A stretch of DNA of 64,000 nucleotides, taken from Butyricimonas faecalis (GTDB lineage: Bacteria > Bacteroidota > Bacteroidia > Bacteroidales > Marinifilaceae). The DNA is taken from the NCBI RefSeq assembly GCF_003991565.1, contig NZ_CP032819.1, positions 4,588,001-4,652,000 of the forward strand, given 5' to 3'. Both the position numbers and the translations under genes were made by a program. Under the pieces are notes generated by a model. That model had not been told where the DNA came from and searched no databases. It saw only the letters and a list, made by a program, of their open reading frames with translations. Below, in pieces: positions 43,946 to 52,551 of the stretch. Numbering within the stretch: position 1 is the first letter of the stretch; every line of letters starts with the position of its first letter.

Positions 43946-44887
43946 TTATAGATTTGCATTTAATTCCTCGATACTAAGCGTTGCCGTCCCGATTTTCTGA
44001 ACAACAATTCCGGCTGCCACGTTTGCAATACGCATGGCTTCCGTGATTTCCTGCCCTTGGGTTAAAGCTAACGAGAGTGCTGCCACCACCGTGTCTCCGG
44101 CTCCGCTTACATCAAACACCTCTTGAGAGTGTGTGGGAAGATGTAGAATATTTTGATCCGAAATCAAACTCATGCCTTGTTCGCTTCGGGTGACAAGCAG
44201 TGCCGACAATCCGTAGCGGTGAATGATTTCTAGGGCAGCCTCGGTAATTTCCGGATCGTTATTTTTCACCGAATGACCGATAACGTCTCCTAATTCTTTC
44301 ACGTTTGGGGTAATCAAATCTGCTCCGGAGTATTTTTCCCAATTTTTCCCTTTAGGATCTACGATAACACGGGCACCATGTGATTTGGCCGTCTTTATCA
44401 AGTACGTGCATAGTTCTTCCGTGATCATGCCTTTCCCATAATCAGAGATGATAAGGGTAGGGTGTTCTTGGAGAAGAGAGGCAAGACTGGTTTGGAGATC
44501 TTCTCTTGCTTTTTCGGAAAGTTCCAACTGTTGCTCGTAATCTATACGAACAATCTGTTGTCTTCCCCCGATGATGCGCGCCTTCGTGATCGTGGGTTGT
44601 TCGGTCTTGACAAAACCGGTCTTGATCTTTTTCTGGCGTGCCATGCGTTCAATCTCTTTCCCGAAAAAGTCGTGGCCGATAGCCCCGCACAACGTTGCCT
44701 GCCCACCAAGACTCGTGATGTTGTTGGCCACGTTTGAAGCCCCGCCTAGACGGGATTCCTCGTTCACGATATTTACTATCGGAACGGGAGCTTCCGGGGA
44801 AATCCGTTCCACTTTCCCGAAATAATATTTGTCAAGCATCACGTCCCCGACGATCAGTATTTTGCAGCTATTAAAGTTTAAATCCAT
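43946..44887 (-). CDS. hldA: Heptose-7-phosphate kinase (RfaE1/HldA)
   Basis: The 313-residue PfkB-family protein phosphorylates D-glycero-beta-D-manno-heptose 7-phosphate at C1 for the heptose of lipopolysaccharide core or surface glycans. Landmarks are VGDVMLDKYYFGKVERISPEAPVPIV at the N-terminus, RLGGASNVANNITSLGG, and the ATP/catalytic VFDVSGAGDTVVAALSLAL near residue 255. It lacks the second adenylyltransferase domain of bifunctional HldE, so another gene must supply that step. It lies downstream of prfB on the same strand after 102 bases of the TTTAGATTTTAGATT repeat. Confidence 0.88.
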   Translation of the reverse strand: MDLNFNSCKILIVGDVMLDKYYFGKVERISPEAPVPIVNIVNEESRLGGASNVANNITSLGGQATLCGAIGHDFFGKEIERMARQKKIKTGFVKTEQPTITKARIIGGRQQIVRIDYEQQLELSEKAREDLQTSLASLLQEHPTLIISDYGKGMITEELCTYLIKTAKSHGARVIVDPKGKNWEKYSGADLITPNVKELGDVIGHSVKNNDPEITEAALEIIHRYGLSALLVTRSEQGMSLISDQNILHLPTHSQEVFDVSGAGDTVVAALSLALTQGQEITEAMRIANVAAGIVVQKIGTATLSIEELNANL

Positions 44888-44989
44888 GTATTCATTTTAG
44901 ATTTTAGATTTATGATTTTAGATTTTCTTTAAGCAACCAGAGGTTGTATATTCGTAAATCGTAATTCATAAATCATAAATTAATTGCCT
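44888..44989. repeat. TTTTAGATT repeat spacer between prfB and hldA
   Basis: The 102-base spacer is built from the words TTTTAGATT and its mirror AAATCATAAATT. The same words occur in other gene gaps (about 2815, 9880, 27195, 30240 and 40390). No protein-coding feature is present. Confidence 0.6.
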
Positions 44990-46082
44990 CTACTCTTCTC
45001 CGCCACCGAACATCATCAAATAGGCTTTGATGAACTCGTTGATTTCTCCGTCCATAACAGCCTGTACGTTTGATGTCTGGTAGTTGGTGCGGTGATCTTT
45101 CACCCGACGGTCGTCGAACACGTAACTGCGGATTTGTGATCCCCACTCGATCTTCTTTTTTGTCCCTTCCACTTTATCCCGTTCTTCCTGGCGTTTTTGT
45201 AACTCCAATTCGTATAATTGGGCTTTCAACAAACGCATGGCGTTTTCACGGTTTTGCAACTGCGAGCGCGATTCCGTGTTCTCGATCATGATTCCCGTGG
45301 GAGCGTGGCGTAACCGCACCCCGGTTTCCACTTTGTTCACGTTCTGACCACCCGCACCACCACTTCGGAAGGTGTCCCAACTGATATCGGCGGGATTGAT
45401 CGTGATCTCGATCGTGTCGTCCACGGCAGGATAAACGAACACGGAGGCGAAAGAGGTCATTCGTTTGTTGGCCGCGTTATACGGTGATAAACGAACCAGT
45501 CGGTGAACCCCGTTTTCGGATTTCAGGTAACCGTAAGCGTAGTCACCTTCAAATTCCAGTGTAGCTGATTTGATACCGGCCTCTTCACCTTCTTGATAGT
45601 CTACGTGTTTTACCTTATAACCGTTTAACTCTCCCCAGCGGATGTACATCCGGTACAGCATGCTGGCCCAGTCCATACTTTCCGTTCCCCCGGCACCGGA
45701 GTTGATTTTCATGATGGCCCCGAAGTGATCTTCTTCCCGGCGTAGCATATTACGCATCTCGATGTCTTCCAGCACCCGAATGGTCTCTTGGTATTGGGCA
45801 TCCACTTCCTCCTCGGTCGCTTCACCCTCTTTGGCGAAATCAAAGAGTACCTGCAAGTCTCCCACGGCCGAGGTCACCTGTTCGTAGCCTTCAATCCAGG
45901 ATTTCAATTCTCGGACTTTCTTCATCAAGGCCTCTGCTTCCTTGGGATTGTCCCACAGTGACGGATTCTGTGTTCTTAATTCTTCTTCAGCGAGTTGTAT
46001 CTTCTTGCCATCGATGTCAAAGATACCTCCTCAATGCTTCACCTCGCTCTGCCAATTCTTTAATATGGTCTATTGTGATCAT
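44990..46082 (-). CDS. prfB: Peptide chain release factor 2, programmed frameshift
   Basis: The coding sequence is in two frames: 21 codons from ATG at 46082 to CTT, then a +1 shift at TGA to the remaining 342 codons (363 residues). RF2 terminates translation at UGA and UAA. The GGQ that drives peptidyl-tRNA hydrolysis is at residues 244-246 ([13 protein letters not shown]). The stop-codon recognition tripeptide, SPF in E. coli, is SPY here ([16 protein letters not shown]). An N-terminal helical domain and class-1 release factor core follow the usual order. Autoregulation through the recoding site is expected. It is downstream of the DUF2723 gene, from which a terminator separates it. Confidence 0.95.
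46016..46031 (-). promoter_or_regulatory. RF2 +1 programmed frameshift site
   Basis: On the minus strand the sequence is AGGAGGTATCTTTGAC: a Shine-Dalgarno-like AGGAGG (46031-46026), three bases, the slippery codon CTT (46022-46020), TGA (46019-46017) and C. This matches the canonical prfB frameshift signal, in which low RF2 lets ribosomes pause at TGA and shift +1. Confidence 0.93.
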
Positions 46083-46102
46083 TGTGTATTAAGTTTATAA
46101 AT

Positions 46103-46136
46103 AACATTCGTCCCTCCATACGAAGGGACGAATGTT
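46103..46136 (-). terminator. Terminator between DUF2723 gene and prfB
   Basis: AACATTCGTCCCT (46103-46115) pairs perfectly with AGGGACGAATGTT (46124-46136) around an 8-base loop. It lies after the DUF2723 stop codon (46152) on the minus strand and is followed by the AT-rich TATTTATAA, a weak T run. Confidence 0.75.
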
Positions 46137-46151
46137 TTCGTGTACGTTATT

Positions 46152-49100
46152 TCACTTGTTTTGGTTAGCCATCGGGAAATTTTTGTTTACCCGCTTGCTG
46201 GTTACAGGTCGTCCGCTTAACGTGCTTTCCACCATGTCCTGAATTTCTTGGGCAAAAGCAGTTTCCCCGTTTCTTCTGGCCATGTCCACGAGCATTTGCA
46301 ACGCTTGCATACTTCTTCTCTCGTCGTTTTCCAGCGCTTTTCTGCGATTCAGAGAAAGTGACCCGATATATCTCAGCGTTTGTGCGTTGTCAAGAGCCAA
46401 GGCCCAAGCCAGATCGTTTCCTTTCTCGTACTCGCCGGCAGCGTAGTAGATCGAGATATAATTCAACAAGAAGAAGTCGGCCGGAACTTGATACAATGGA
46501 ATTTCTTCCAGAGACTTGTCAAGCACCCTGATGGCTTCTTGAATTTTAGTGGAATCCGTGATTTCATTGATAATCGAGTCTCCCATAACACGTGTTTCCG
46601 TGCTCGCTTCTTGCATTAATTGTTCTGCCAAACGCAAGAACGTATTCCGGTACTTCATCACGGCAATGGTATTGTCGTGGAAATGATCGATATTTACTTT
46701 CGGGTCCTTGATGTTACCCCAGACGAATTTATTCATCAGGTTGTCATACAGGATTGCCGAGTTGATACGTCCGAAGTCATAATAGGCAGAATTGTTTTCC
46801 GTCTTGATCGGTACAACGCGATACGCGGCTCCTTCCAGCTGGAAGTATTTGTCGAAGCCCATGTAACTGTCTTGTCCCATGCCGACCCCGAAATATACCG
46901 GACGTTCCCAGTTATTGGTGGCCAATATATCCAGTACCATTAATTGTGATTTGGTTAGGGAATTTCCTTTTAATTGAATCTCTACTCTGTCAACAATCAA
47001 GGCAGAATCTTCGGGTTGTACGGTTCCATTGGCCAACACTTTTTCCTTGTCCACGGGGATATACAGGTTGCGTGTCGGAATAAAGTCCACGGCACCTCCC
47101 TGGTAACGGTTGGATTTCGTTTCCGGTCTGTCGCTGGCAACGAATTCCATGACGTCTTTCATGCTGAAAGGTTGTTGCACCCGTTCTTCAATCGTGACAA
47201 AATCCCGCACTCCGGCATGGTATTGGTCTTTCGTGAAGGAAATGGGTACCCCGTCACTTTCGTAAGCCTTCCGTTTCATCTGATCGATGTACCAGTCTCC
47301 GGCAAGCAAACTCAGGTTCACGATGCGTACATCCCGGCGGAAACCTTCCACCTCCTGTGCATACCATAGCGGGAACGTGTCGTTATCCCCGTACGTGAAC
47401 AGAATAGCGTTCGGAGCACACGAACTTAGGTAGTTCTTGGCATGGGCAATCGTTGCGTAACGTCCGCTACGGTCATGATCGTCCCAGTTCTGTGCTGCCA
47501 TGTTTACCGGAACAGCGAACAGGCAAACAGCGGTGACGATAATCGCCGCGTTGCGTGGGTCCATCTTCTTTTGAAGAAGATCCCACAAGTAAAGAACCCC
47601 GAATCCGATCCAGATGGCAAAGGCGTAGAACGATCCGGCGTAAGCGTAGTCACGTTCCCGCGGTTGATATGGATACTGGTTCAAGTAGAGTACGATGGCA
47701 ATACCCGTGAAGAAGAAAAGCAGCATAACCACCCAGAAATCTTTCTTCCCTTGTTTTCCCCGTTGGTATTGATAGAACATACCCAGTAATCCGAGAATGA
47801 ACGGGAGCATGTAATATTTATTATTTGCCTTGTCGTGTTTCAACGTGTCCGGCATTAAACTCTGGTCACCGACCAGAATATTGTCTATAAATGGAATACC
47901 CGATATCCAGTTGCCATAGCGGAAATCTCCGTGTCCCTGAATATCATTCTGACGTCCGGAGAAATTCCACATGAAGTATCTGAAATACATGTGTCCGAGT
48001 TGGTAACGGAACATGAAACTCAGGTTTTGTCCGAAACTCGGTTTTTGAATGGGTTGTCCGTCCACCATGTACACGGGGCCTTTGGGTTGTCCCACCCATT
48101 CATAGTACACCTGTGGTTCGCGAGCCTGACTGTACATACGCGGTAGGATCGTGCAGAAGCGAGGATCATATTTCACCTCTTTTTTATGATCCACGATATC
48201 GTATTTACCCGTTTTCTCGTTTTGGTAATAAACAGGTCCGGCATCCTCCACGCCGATAACCGGGGCGTTGAAATAAGGACCGTAAACCAACGGCTCCTGC
48301 CCGTATTGATCGCGGCTGATGTAAGAAAGCAACGAGAACACGTTGTCCGGGCTGTTTTCGTCAATCGGGGGATTGCTTACGGAGCGGATAACGACCATGG
48401 CATAGCAGGAGTACCCGATAAGCATAACCACGAAACAGGTTAAGATCGTGTTCACTACCGTGTGGTTGTGTTTTAACGTGTAACGAATTCCGAAAGTCAA
48501 TCCGGCAATTAAAAGTAGCGCGTAAATAATAACACCCGTGTTGAAAGGCATCCCAAAGCCATTCACGAACAGCAATTCAAACCAACCGGCAACGATAATC
48601 ACGCCCGGGATAATACCCCACATGATCACGCCCAGTATAACGATAGAGAGGGCTGCCGACTTGATAATACCCCACTTGGTGGTTTCGTATTTCTTGAAAT
48701 AGTATATAAATACAATGGCAGGGATTACCAGCAAGTTCAACAAGTGAACACCGATGGACAGTCCGACCATGTAGGCAATAAAAATCAACCAGCGGTTGGC
48801 GTAAGGTTGGAAGGCAACATTTTCCCATTTCAGGATGGCCCAGAACACGACAGCCGTGAACAGGGACGACATGGCATACACTTCGCCTTCGACGGCTGAA
48901 AACCAGAACGTATCCGTGAACGTGTAGGTCAATGCCCCGATAAGTCCGGCTCCCATGATCCCGCACAATTGTCCCATGGAACATTCTTCTCCTTCTTTCA
49001 CCACGACTTTTTTAGCCAGGTGCGTGATGGTCCAGAACAGGAATAGAATCGTGAACCCGGAACATAGGGCCGACATGATATTGATCATGTAGGATTGTGT

Positions 49101-49340
49101 TTCAGGACTCGGTGCGAATATGGCGAACAAGCGCGAGATAATCATGAATAGAGGCGCTCCGGGAGGGTGTCCTACCTGCAGTCCGACCGAGGTTGTAATA
49201 AACTCACCACAGTCCCAAAGGCTGGCTGTTGGTTCGACCGTAAGAATGTAAGTAATACTGGCCACCACGAACGCCACCCATCCGGTGACATTATTGATCA
49301 ACCTGTAGCTTAATGTTGGGTGATTTTTAATGTTGCACAT
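46152..49340 (-). CDS. DUF2723 integral membrane protein
   Basis: ATG at 49340, with AAGGAG 4 bases upstream, gives 1,062 residues; the in-frame extension to 49415 lacks that site. The N-terminal half has about 12 hydrophobic helices and the DUF2723 landmarks (VEPTASLWDCGEFITTSVGLQVGHPPGAPLFMIISRLFAIF). The family is related to PMT-type glycosyltransferases, with the conserved acidic residue in WDCGEF. The C-terminal 450 residues form a soluble part with a tetratricopeptide-like end. A glycosylation or surface-lipid role is an inference from the family. No neighbouring gene helps to define the donor. Confidence 0.88.
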   Translation of the reverse strand: MCNIKNHPTLSYRLINNVTGWVAFVVASITYILTVEPTASLWDCGEFITTSVGLQVGHPPGAPLFMIISRLFAIFAPSPETQSYMINIMSALCSGFTILFLFWTITHLAKKVVVKEGEECSMGQLCGIMGAGLIGALTYTFTDTFWFSAVEGEVYAMSSLFTAVVFWAILKWENVAFQPYANRWLIFIAYMVGLSIGVHLLNLLVIPAIVFIYYFKKYETTKWGIIKSAALSIVILGVIMWGIIPGVIIVAGWFELLFVNGFGMPFNTGVIIYALLLIAGLTFGIRYTLKHNHTVVNTILTCFVVMLIGYSCYAMVVIRSVSNPPIDENSPDNVFSLLSYISRDQYGQEPLVYGPYFNAPVIGVEDAGPVYYQNEKTGKYDIVDHKKEVKYDPRFCTILPRMYSQAREPQVYYEWVGQPKGPVYMVDGQPIQKPSFGQNLSFMFRYQLGHMYFRYFMWNFSGRQNDIQGHGDFRYGNWISGIPFIDNILVGDQSLMPDTLKHDKANNKYYMLPFILGLLGMFYQYQRGKQGKKDFWVVMLLFFFTGIAIVLYLNQYPYQPRERDYAYAGSFYAFAIWIGFGVLYLWDLLQKKMDPRNAAIIVTAVCLFAVPVNMAAQNWDDHDRSGRYATIAHAKNYLSSCAPNAILFTYGDNDTFPLWYAQEVEGFRRDVRIVNLSLLAGDWYIDQMKRKAYESDGVPISFTKDQYHAGVRDFVTIEERVQQPFSMKDVMEFVASDRPETKSNRYQGGAVDFIPTRNLYIPVDKEKVLANGTVQPEDSALIVDRVEIQLKGNSLTKSQLMVLDILATNNWERPVYFGVGMGQDSYMGFDKYFQLEGAAYRVVPIKTENNSAYYDFGRINSAILYDNLMNKFVWGNIKDPKVNIDHFHDNTIAVMKYRNTFLRLAEQLMQEASTETRVMGDSIINEITDSTKIQEAIRVLDKSLEEIPLYQVPADFFLLNYISIYYAAGEYEKGNDLAWALALDNAQTLRYIGSLSLNRRKALENDERRSMQALQMLVDMARRNGETAFAQEIQDMVESTLSGRPVTSKRVNKNFPMANQNK

Positions 49341-49453
49341 GCTTCTCCTTAGTTTGAATTTATATTTCTTATTAATATTCAAGGTTATAACAAAAAAGTC
49401 GTTTTTCGACAGCACGAAAATAGCAATTTTCTTTTAATTTTTCTGCATTTTGT

Positions 49454-49484
49454 TTTGGCGAAATAAAAAAATACTCTACATTTG
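49454..49484 (+). promoter_or_regulatory. Promoter of tRNA-Gln
   Basis: TTTG at 49454-49457, a 19-base spacer and TACATTTG at 49477-49484 form a consensus Bacteroidota promoter 45 bases upstream of the tRNA. Confidence 0.75.
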
Positions 49485-49528
49485 CAGCGTCAAAATAACA
49501 ACAACGGTTGTTGAAACGACATAAAGAT

Positions 49529-49599
49529 TGTCCCATTGTGTAATGGTAGCACAGCAGATTTTGGTTCTGTCAGTCAAGGTTCGAATCCTTGTGGGACAA
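49529..49599 (+). tRNA. tRNA-Gln (TTG)
   Basis: The 71-base cloverleaf has the acceptor stem TGTCCCA/TGGGACA, a D arm with GTAATGGTAGC, an anticodon loop TTTTGGT with anticodon TTG (Gln), and a T arm with GGTTCGAATCC. The discriminator base is A at 49599 and no CCA is encoded. Confidence 0.95.
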
Positions 49600-49614
49600 C
49601 AAACATGAAGAGGG

Positions 49615-49645
49615 GCCTTGCAGCAGGGAAGTTGCAAGGCTTTTT
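49615..49645 (+). terminator. Terminator after tRNA-Gln
   Basis: GCCTTGCA (49615-49622) pairs with TGCAAGGC (49633-49640) and is followed by T5. It lies between tRNA-Gln and tRNA-Leu, so the two are probably separate transcripts or partially attenuated. Confidence 0.8.
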
Positions 49646-49666
49646 ATTCCAGTTCTTCGACATCAT

Positions 49667-49750
49667 GCCCAGGTGGTGGAATCGGTAGACACGCTAGTTT
49701 CAGGGACTAGTGGCCGTACGGCTGTGCAGGTTCGAGTCCTGTTCTGGGTA
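49667..49750 (+). tRNA. tRNA-Leu (CAG)
   Basis: This is an 84-base class II tRNA: acceptor GCCCAGG/TCTGGGT with G-T pairs, D arm GGTGGAATCGGTAGACACGC, anticodon stem CTAGT/ACTAG around loop TTCAGGG with anticodon CAG (Leu), a variable arm, and T arm GGTTCGAGTCC. Discriminator A is at 49750. Confidence 0.94.
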
Positions 49751-49756
49751 CAAGGT

Positions 49757-49790
49757 GGTCTGATAGTCATTTGATTGTCAGACCATTTTT
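49757..49790 (+). terminator. Terminator after tRNA-Leu
   Basis: GGTCTGA (49757-49763) pairs with TCAGACC (49778-49784) around a 14-base loop, followed by ATTTTTT. Confidence 0.75.
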
Positions 49791-49880
49791 TATTTTATAA
49801 CCGATTGAATTCCTAGTAAGAAGGTTGATCCCTTTTTTCTCTTCAAGATAAACCTAGTAACCTTTCTGCCGGAAAAATGC

Positions 49881-49888
49881 TATATTTG
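49881..49888 (+). promoter_or_regulatory. -7 element of nucleotidyltransferase-HEPN gene
   Basis: TATATTTG fits TAnnTTTG and is 20 bases before the ATG. The leader would be short, about 13 bases. Confidence 0.45.
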
Positions 49889-49908
49889 TTCTTAAATATG
49901 TAGCTGTT

Positions 49909-50814
49909 ATGAAAAAGTCGATTGCTTTCCTGCCCAAGAAAAATCGGGAAGACCTGAAATATCTCGTTGAACTGATTTTGGATAAAATTCCGGTTTGTGA
50001 AATGATAATCCTTTATGGAAGTTATGCCCGCGGTACTTACGTTAGCTATGACGAGCGAGAGGAATTTGGCATACCTACTTCTTTTAAAAGTGATTATGAT
50101 ATATTGGTTATAAATAATGCCTGGAGTTATGACAAAATTGAAAATAAGTTAGCACGCGTCCGTAGTATCTACGGCAAGCGGGGCGACTATCGTTACCGGG
50201 TTCCCGTGCAATTTATCCATGATAGCCTAAAGAAAGTGAATGAAGATTTGAAATACGGTCGCTATTTTTATACGGAATTGAAGCGTGACGGGATCATGCT
50301 TTATAATCGCGGGAATAATAAACTGGCGAGGCGGAAACCGTTGAAGTTTGAAGAAATAAAGAGGCAGGGGGAAGAATATTTCAGAGAGAAACTCGCTAAA
50401 TCCAAACTTTTCGTGGAGCAAGCTGCTTTCATGTGTGATAAAGAAGAATATGTGATGTCTTCTTTTAATTTGCATCAGGCTTGTGAAAATTTATTCAACG
50501 CGATTTTGTTGACATTTACCCTTAAAAATGATAAGGAACATAATTTGGATGAGCTTTTTAGAGCTTCACGAGGATACGCTCCCGAACTGATTCGTGCTTT
50601 TCCTGTCGGGAATGAAGAGGAGGAGCGATTGTTTAAAATACTCGTGCGTTCGTACATCGAAGCGCGTTATAATCCGGAATTTAAAGTGAACCGGGAAGAT
50701 ATTGACGACTTGATGGTAAAAGTCGAAAAGTTTGGCGAGGTGACACGTCAAGCGTGCGAGCGGAGGATAAAAGAGTACGAGGAGTTGTCGAAGACGGAAA
50801 AGAAGAGGAAGTAA
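49909..50814 (+). CDS. Nucleotidyltransferase-HEPN fusion protein
   Basis: The 301-residue protein joins two domains usually encoded as a pair. Residues about 20-120 are a nucleotidyltransferase with YGSYARGTYVSY and SDYDILVI, the GSxxRG-n-DxD metal motif. Residues about 150-285 are a HEPN domain, all-helical, with SSFNLHQACENLFNAILL. The RxxxxxxH RNase motif of active HEPN toxins is not obvious, so nucleolytic activity is doubtful. In known MNT-HEPN pairs the transferase adds nucleotides to the HEPN toxin. Here the fusion could be self-regulating, or the protein may act on another target. It lies between tRNA genes and the 11-bp repeat field. Confidence 0.8.
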   Translation: MKKSIAFLPKKNREDLKYLVELILDKIPVCEMIILYGSYARGTYVSYDEREEFGIPTSFKSDYDILVINNAWSYDKIENKLARVRSIYGKRGDYRYRVPVQFIHDSLKKVNEDLKYGRYFYTELKRDGIMLYNRGNNKLARRKPLKFEEIKRQGEEYFREKLAKSKLFVEQAAFMCDKEEYVMSSFNLHQACENLFNAILLTFTLKNDKEHNLDELFRASRGYAPELIRAFPVGNEEEERLFKILVRSYIEARYNPEFKVNREDIDDLMVKVEKFGEVTRQACERRIKEYEELSKTEKKRK

Positions 50815-50862
50815 GAGTCTGTTTTAGAAGAGAAGCATAGGTAATCCTACCGAAAAGCTGGG

Positions 50863-51224
50863 GAGAAGCTACCCCTTCGTCGTTGCTGTGTCGTTGTTGA
50901 GCCGTTGCTCAGCCGATTGGGATTGGTTGAGCAACGAGTAAACTTCGAATAAAGAGCAAATGTGGGGTAGCTTCTCGGTATCTTTACGGTATCTTCTCGG
51001 TTGCTTTAGGGTTGCTTCACGGTTACTTTTTTGGTAGTTATATACGATTTTGTTGTGAGATGTTAACTCCCGCATGCAAGAAGGAATATTTACCATGCGT
51101 AATCCAATGGATAAGGAATTCATTTCTAAGACAAGCACCCATTCATTTCGCCACGGAGAGGTGTCAGGGACGTTCACGAACGTCTTTGTAACGTCTTTGA
51201 TTCGTCTTTGATACGTCTTTAATC
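50863..51224. repeat. 11-bp periodic repeats and nested inverted repeats
   Basis: A gene-free stretch contains three tandem clusters with an 11-base period: 50881-50935 (CGTTGCTGTGT and variants, five units), 50966-51031 (GGTATCTTTAC, GGTTGCTTCAC and variants, six units) and 51181-51224 (CGTCTTTGATT variants, four units). The units look related, with a shared GTnnCTT-like core. Two inverted repeats overlap: GAGAAGCTACCCC (50863-50875) with GGGGTAGCTTCTC (50964-50976), and CGTTGCTCA (50903-50911) with its complement (50927-50936). An 11-base step is not a multiple of three, so this is not coding. It lies upstream of the membrane AraC gene. Confidence 0.75.
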
Positions 51225-51326
51225 CCTAAGAACATCGAATATGCCACGGAAGATACACGTGTATTTCCTGGGAAAAGTTTACTTCGTTTTTCATTGTAAA
51301 GTGGTATATAAGTACCTTGATTTTCG

Positions 51327-51334
51327 TATATTTG
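51327..51334 (+). promoter_or_regulatory. -7 element of membrane AraC gene
   Basis: TATATTTG fits TAnnTTTG and is 37 bases before the AraC ATG. No standard -33 is visible, so an activator may be needed. Confidence 0.4.
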
Positions 51335-51371
51335 TCCTTGTTTTAGACTAAAGGGTGACAGGGGAAATACT

Positions 51372-52463
51372 ATGACATTGCAAGGGAATGATATATTTTA
51401 TTACACGGCTAATATATTGTGTCTTTTTTCCGGACTGATCTGTGCCGTGTTGCGTTGGTTTCACATGTGCCGTCCGTTTGATAAGGAGGAAGCCTATTAT
51501 TATCCGGCACGCAAGCAGGTAACTGTATGCTATTTTTTAATTCTGTTTCAGTTTCCGTATTTGATGTATTTGTCGTCTTTCGATGCCTGGATGTATGTCC
51601 GGGTGTTTGGTATCTTGTTTTATCCCGTGATATTCACGGTCTTGTTGAACCGGTATTTCCATTATACGGAACGGATATGGTGGCGTATGTCATTACACAC
51701 GGTGTGGATCATATCTTCCGTTTTGTTGTGCGTGTTGTTTTTATTGGCATTGCGCGGTGGAGATCTTTTGGCCGGACGGGCGCATATTGTTTGCTTGTTG
51801 TCCGTGATGATGGCGGTATTATCGATGGTGACGATGTGCTATACCTTATATAGAGTATATGTTGATATCCGTCAGTTTCAGTATGACGAGTATTCCAACG
51901 AACAAGATTTTCCTTTACGTTTTGCCCGAATAACTATCGTGCTTGTTTTATTTCTTATGCTCAATATGTGGGTGTTGTACGTGTCGGATAGCAGGATGGT
52001 AAAAGCGGCAGTTGATTTATTGCTCTGTTTCTTGCATACATTATTGATCTTGATCATTCTTTATCCGCAGCGTAATGGAAAGAAGTACGCGTTGCAGGAT
52101 TCCATGCAGGTTGCCAAAGGAGCTTTCCACCTTTCCGATGAACGTTATGGCGAGATACTGGGAAAGATTCGCACGTGTATCGAGACAAATCGTATGTTTT
52201 TAAAGTCAAATTTGCAGTTGATGGATATCGCTTTGGCGGTGGGGGAGAATCGAAGTTATGTTTCCGCGGTGATAACCAAAGAGTATGGGTCATTTTATGC
52301 TTATGTCAATAAGTTTCGCATCGAATATGCCGTTCAACTTCAGAAGGAGCACCCCAAGATGAAACAAGTGGAATTGATAGAGCGCTGCGGTTTCGGTAGC
52401 CGTACCAGTTTCTTGAAATGGCAGAAAATTTATTCAGGTAAGCAGGATGTAAAAAGCGTTTAA
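51372..52463 (+). CDS. Membrane-anchored AraC-type regulator
   Basis: The 363-residue protein has about seven hydrophobic helices (residues about 5-25, 50-70, 75-95, 108-128, 140-160, 190-210, 218-235) and a C-terminal AraC DNA-binding domain: NLQLMDIALAVGENRSYVSAVITKEYGSFYAYVNKFRIEYAVQL and VELIERCGFGSRTSFLKWQKIYSG, the two helix-turn-helix halves. It should sit in the inner membrane and touch DNA from the cytoplasmic side, sensing an envelope signal. No separate sensory domain is seen. It directly precedes the tandem repeats at 52473-52533 and the fimbrial operon, which are its likely targets. The class is known in Bacteroidales, but its signals are not. Confidence 0.88.
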   Translation: MTLQGNDIFYYTANILCLFSGLICAVLRWFHMCRPFDKEEAYYYPARKQVTVCYFLILFQFPYLMYLSSFDAWMYVRVFGILFYPVIFTVLLNRYFHYTERIWWRMSLHTVWIISSVLLCVLFLLALRGGDLLAGRAHIVCLLSVMMAVLSMVTMCYTLYRVYVDIRQFQYDEYSNEQDFPLRFARITIVLVLFLMLNMWVLYVSDSRMVKAAVDLLLCFLHTLLILIILYPQRNGKKYALQDSMQVAKGAFHLSDERYGEILGKIRTCIETNRMFLKSNLQLMDIALAVGENRSYVSAVITKEYGSFYAYVNKFRIEYAVQLQKEHPKMKQVELIERCGFGSRTSFLKWQKIYSGKQDVKSV

Positions 52464-52472
52464 TAAGTCTAT

Positions 52473-52533
52473 TTTTACGGATTTGGACATAGTTTTACGT
52501 GATTGGACGTAAATTTTACATTGTTGAACACCC
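52473..52533. promoter_or_regulatory. Tandem 20-bp operator-like repeats before fimbrial operon
   Basis: Three copies of TTTTAC followed by a GG/GTG/ATTG spacer and TTGGAC or TTGAAC lie at 52473-52492, 52493-52512 and 52514-52533, one every 20-21 bases (two helical turns). Copies 1 and 2 share TTTTACG and ATTGGAC. The array ends 18 bases before the -7 element at 52552-52559, where an activator would contact polymerase. They are candidate AraC sites for the adjacent membrane regulator. Confidence 0.6.
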
Positions 52534-52551
52534 CTGTCATAGCCCTTTTTC

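Noticed and set aside
46380..48450. Plus-strand frames up to 131 codons opposite the DUF2723 gene
   Set aside because: Antisense shadows; no start signals or domains.
50869..51177. A 102-codon minus-strand frame in the repeat region
   Set aside because: It runs across the 11-bp repeats, whose period is not divisible by three; its protein is of low complexity with no domain.
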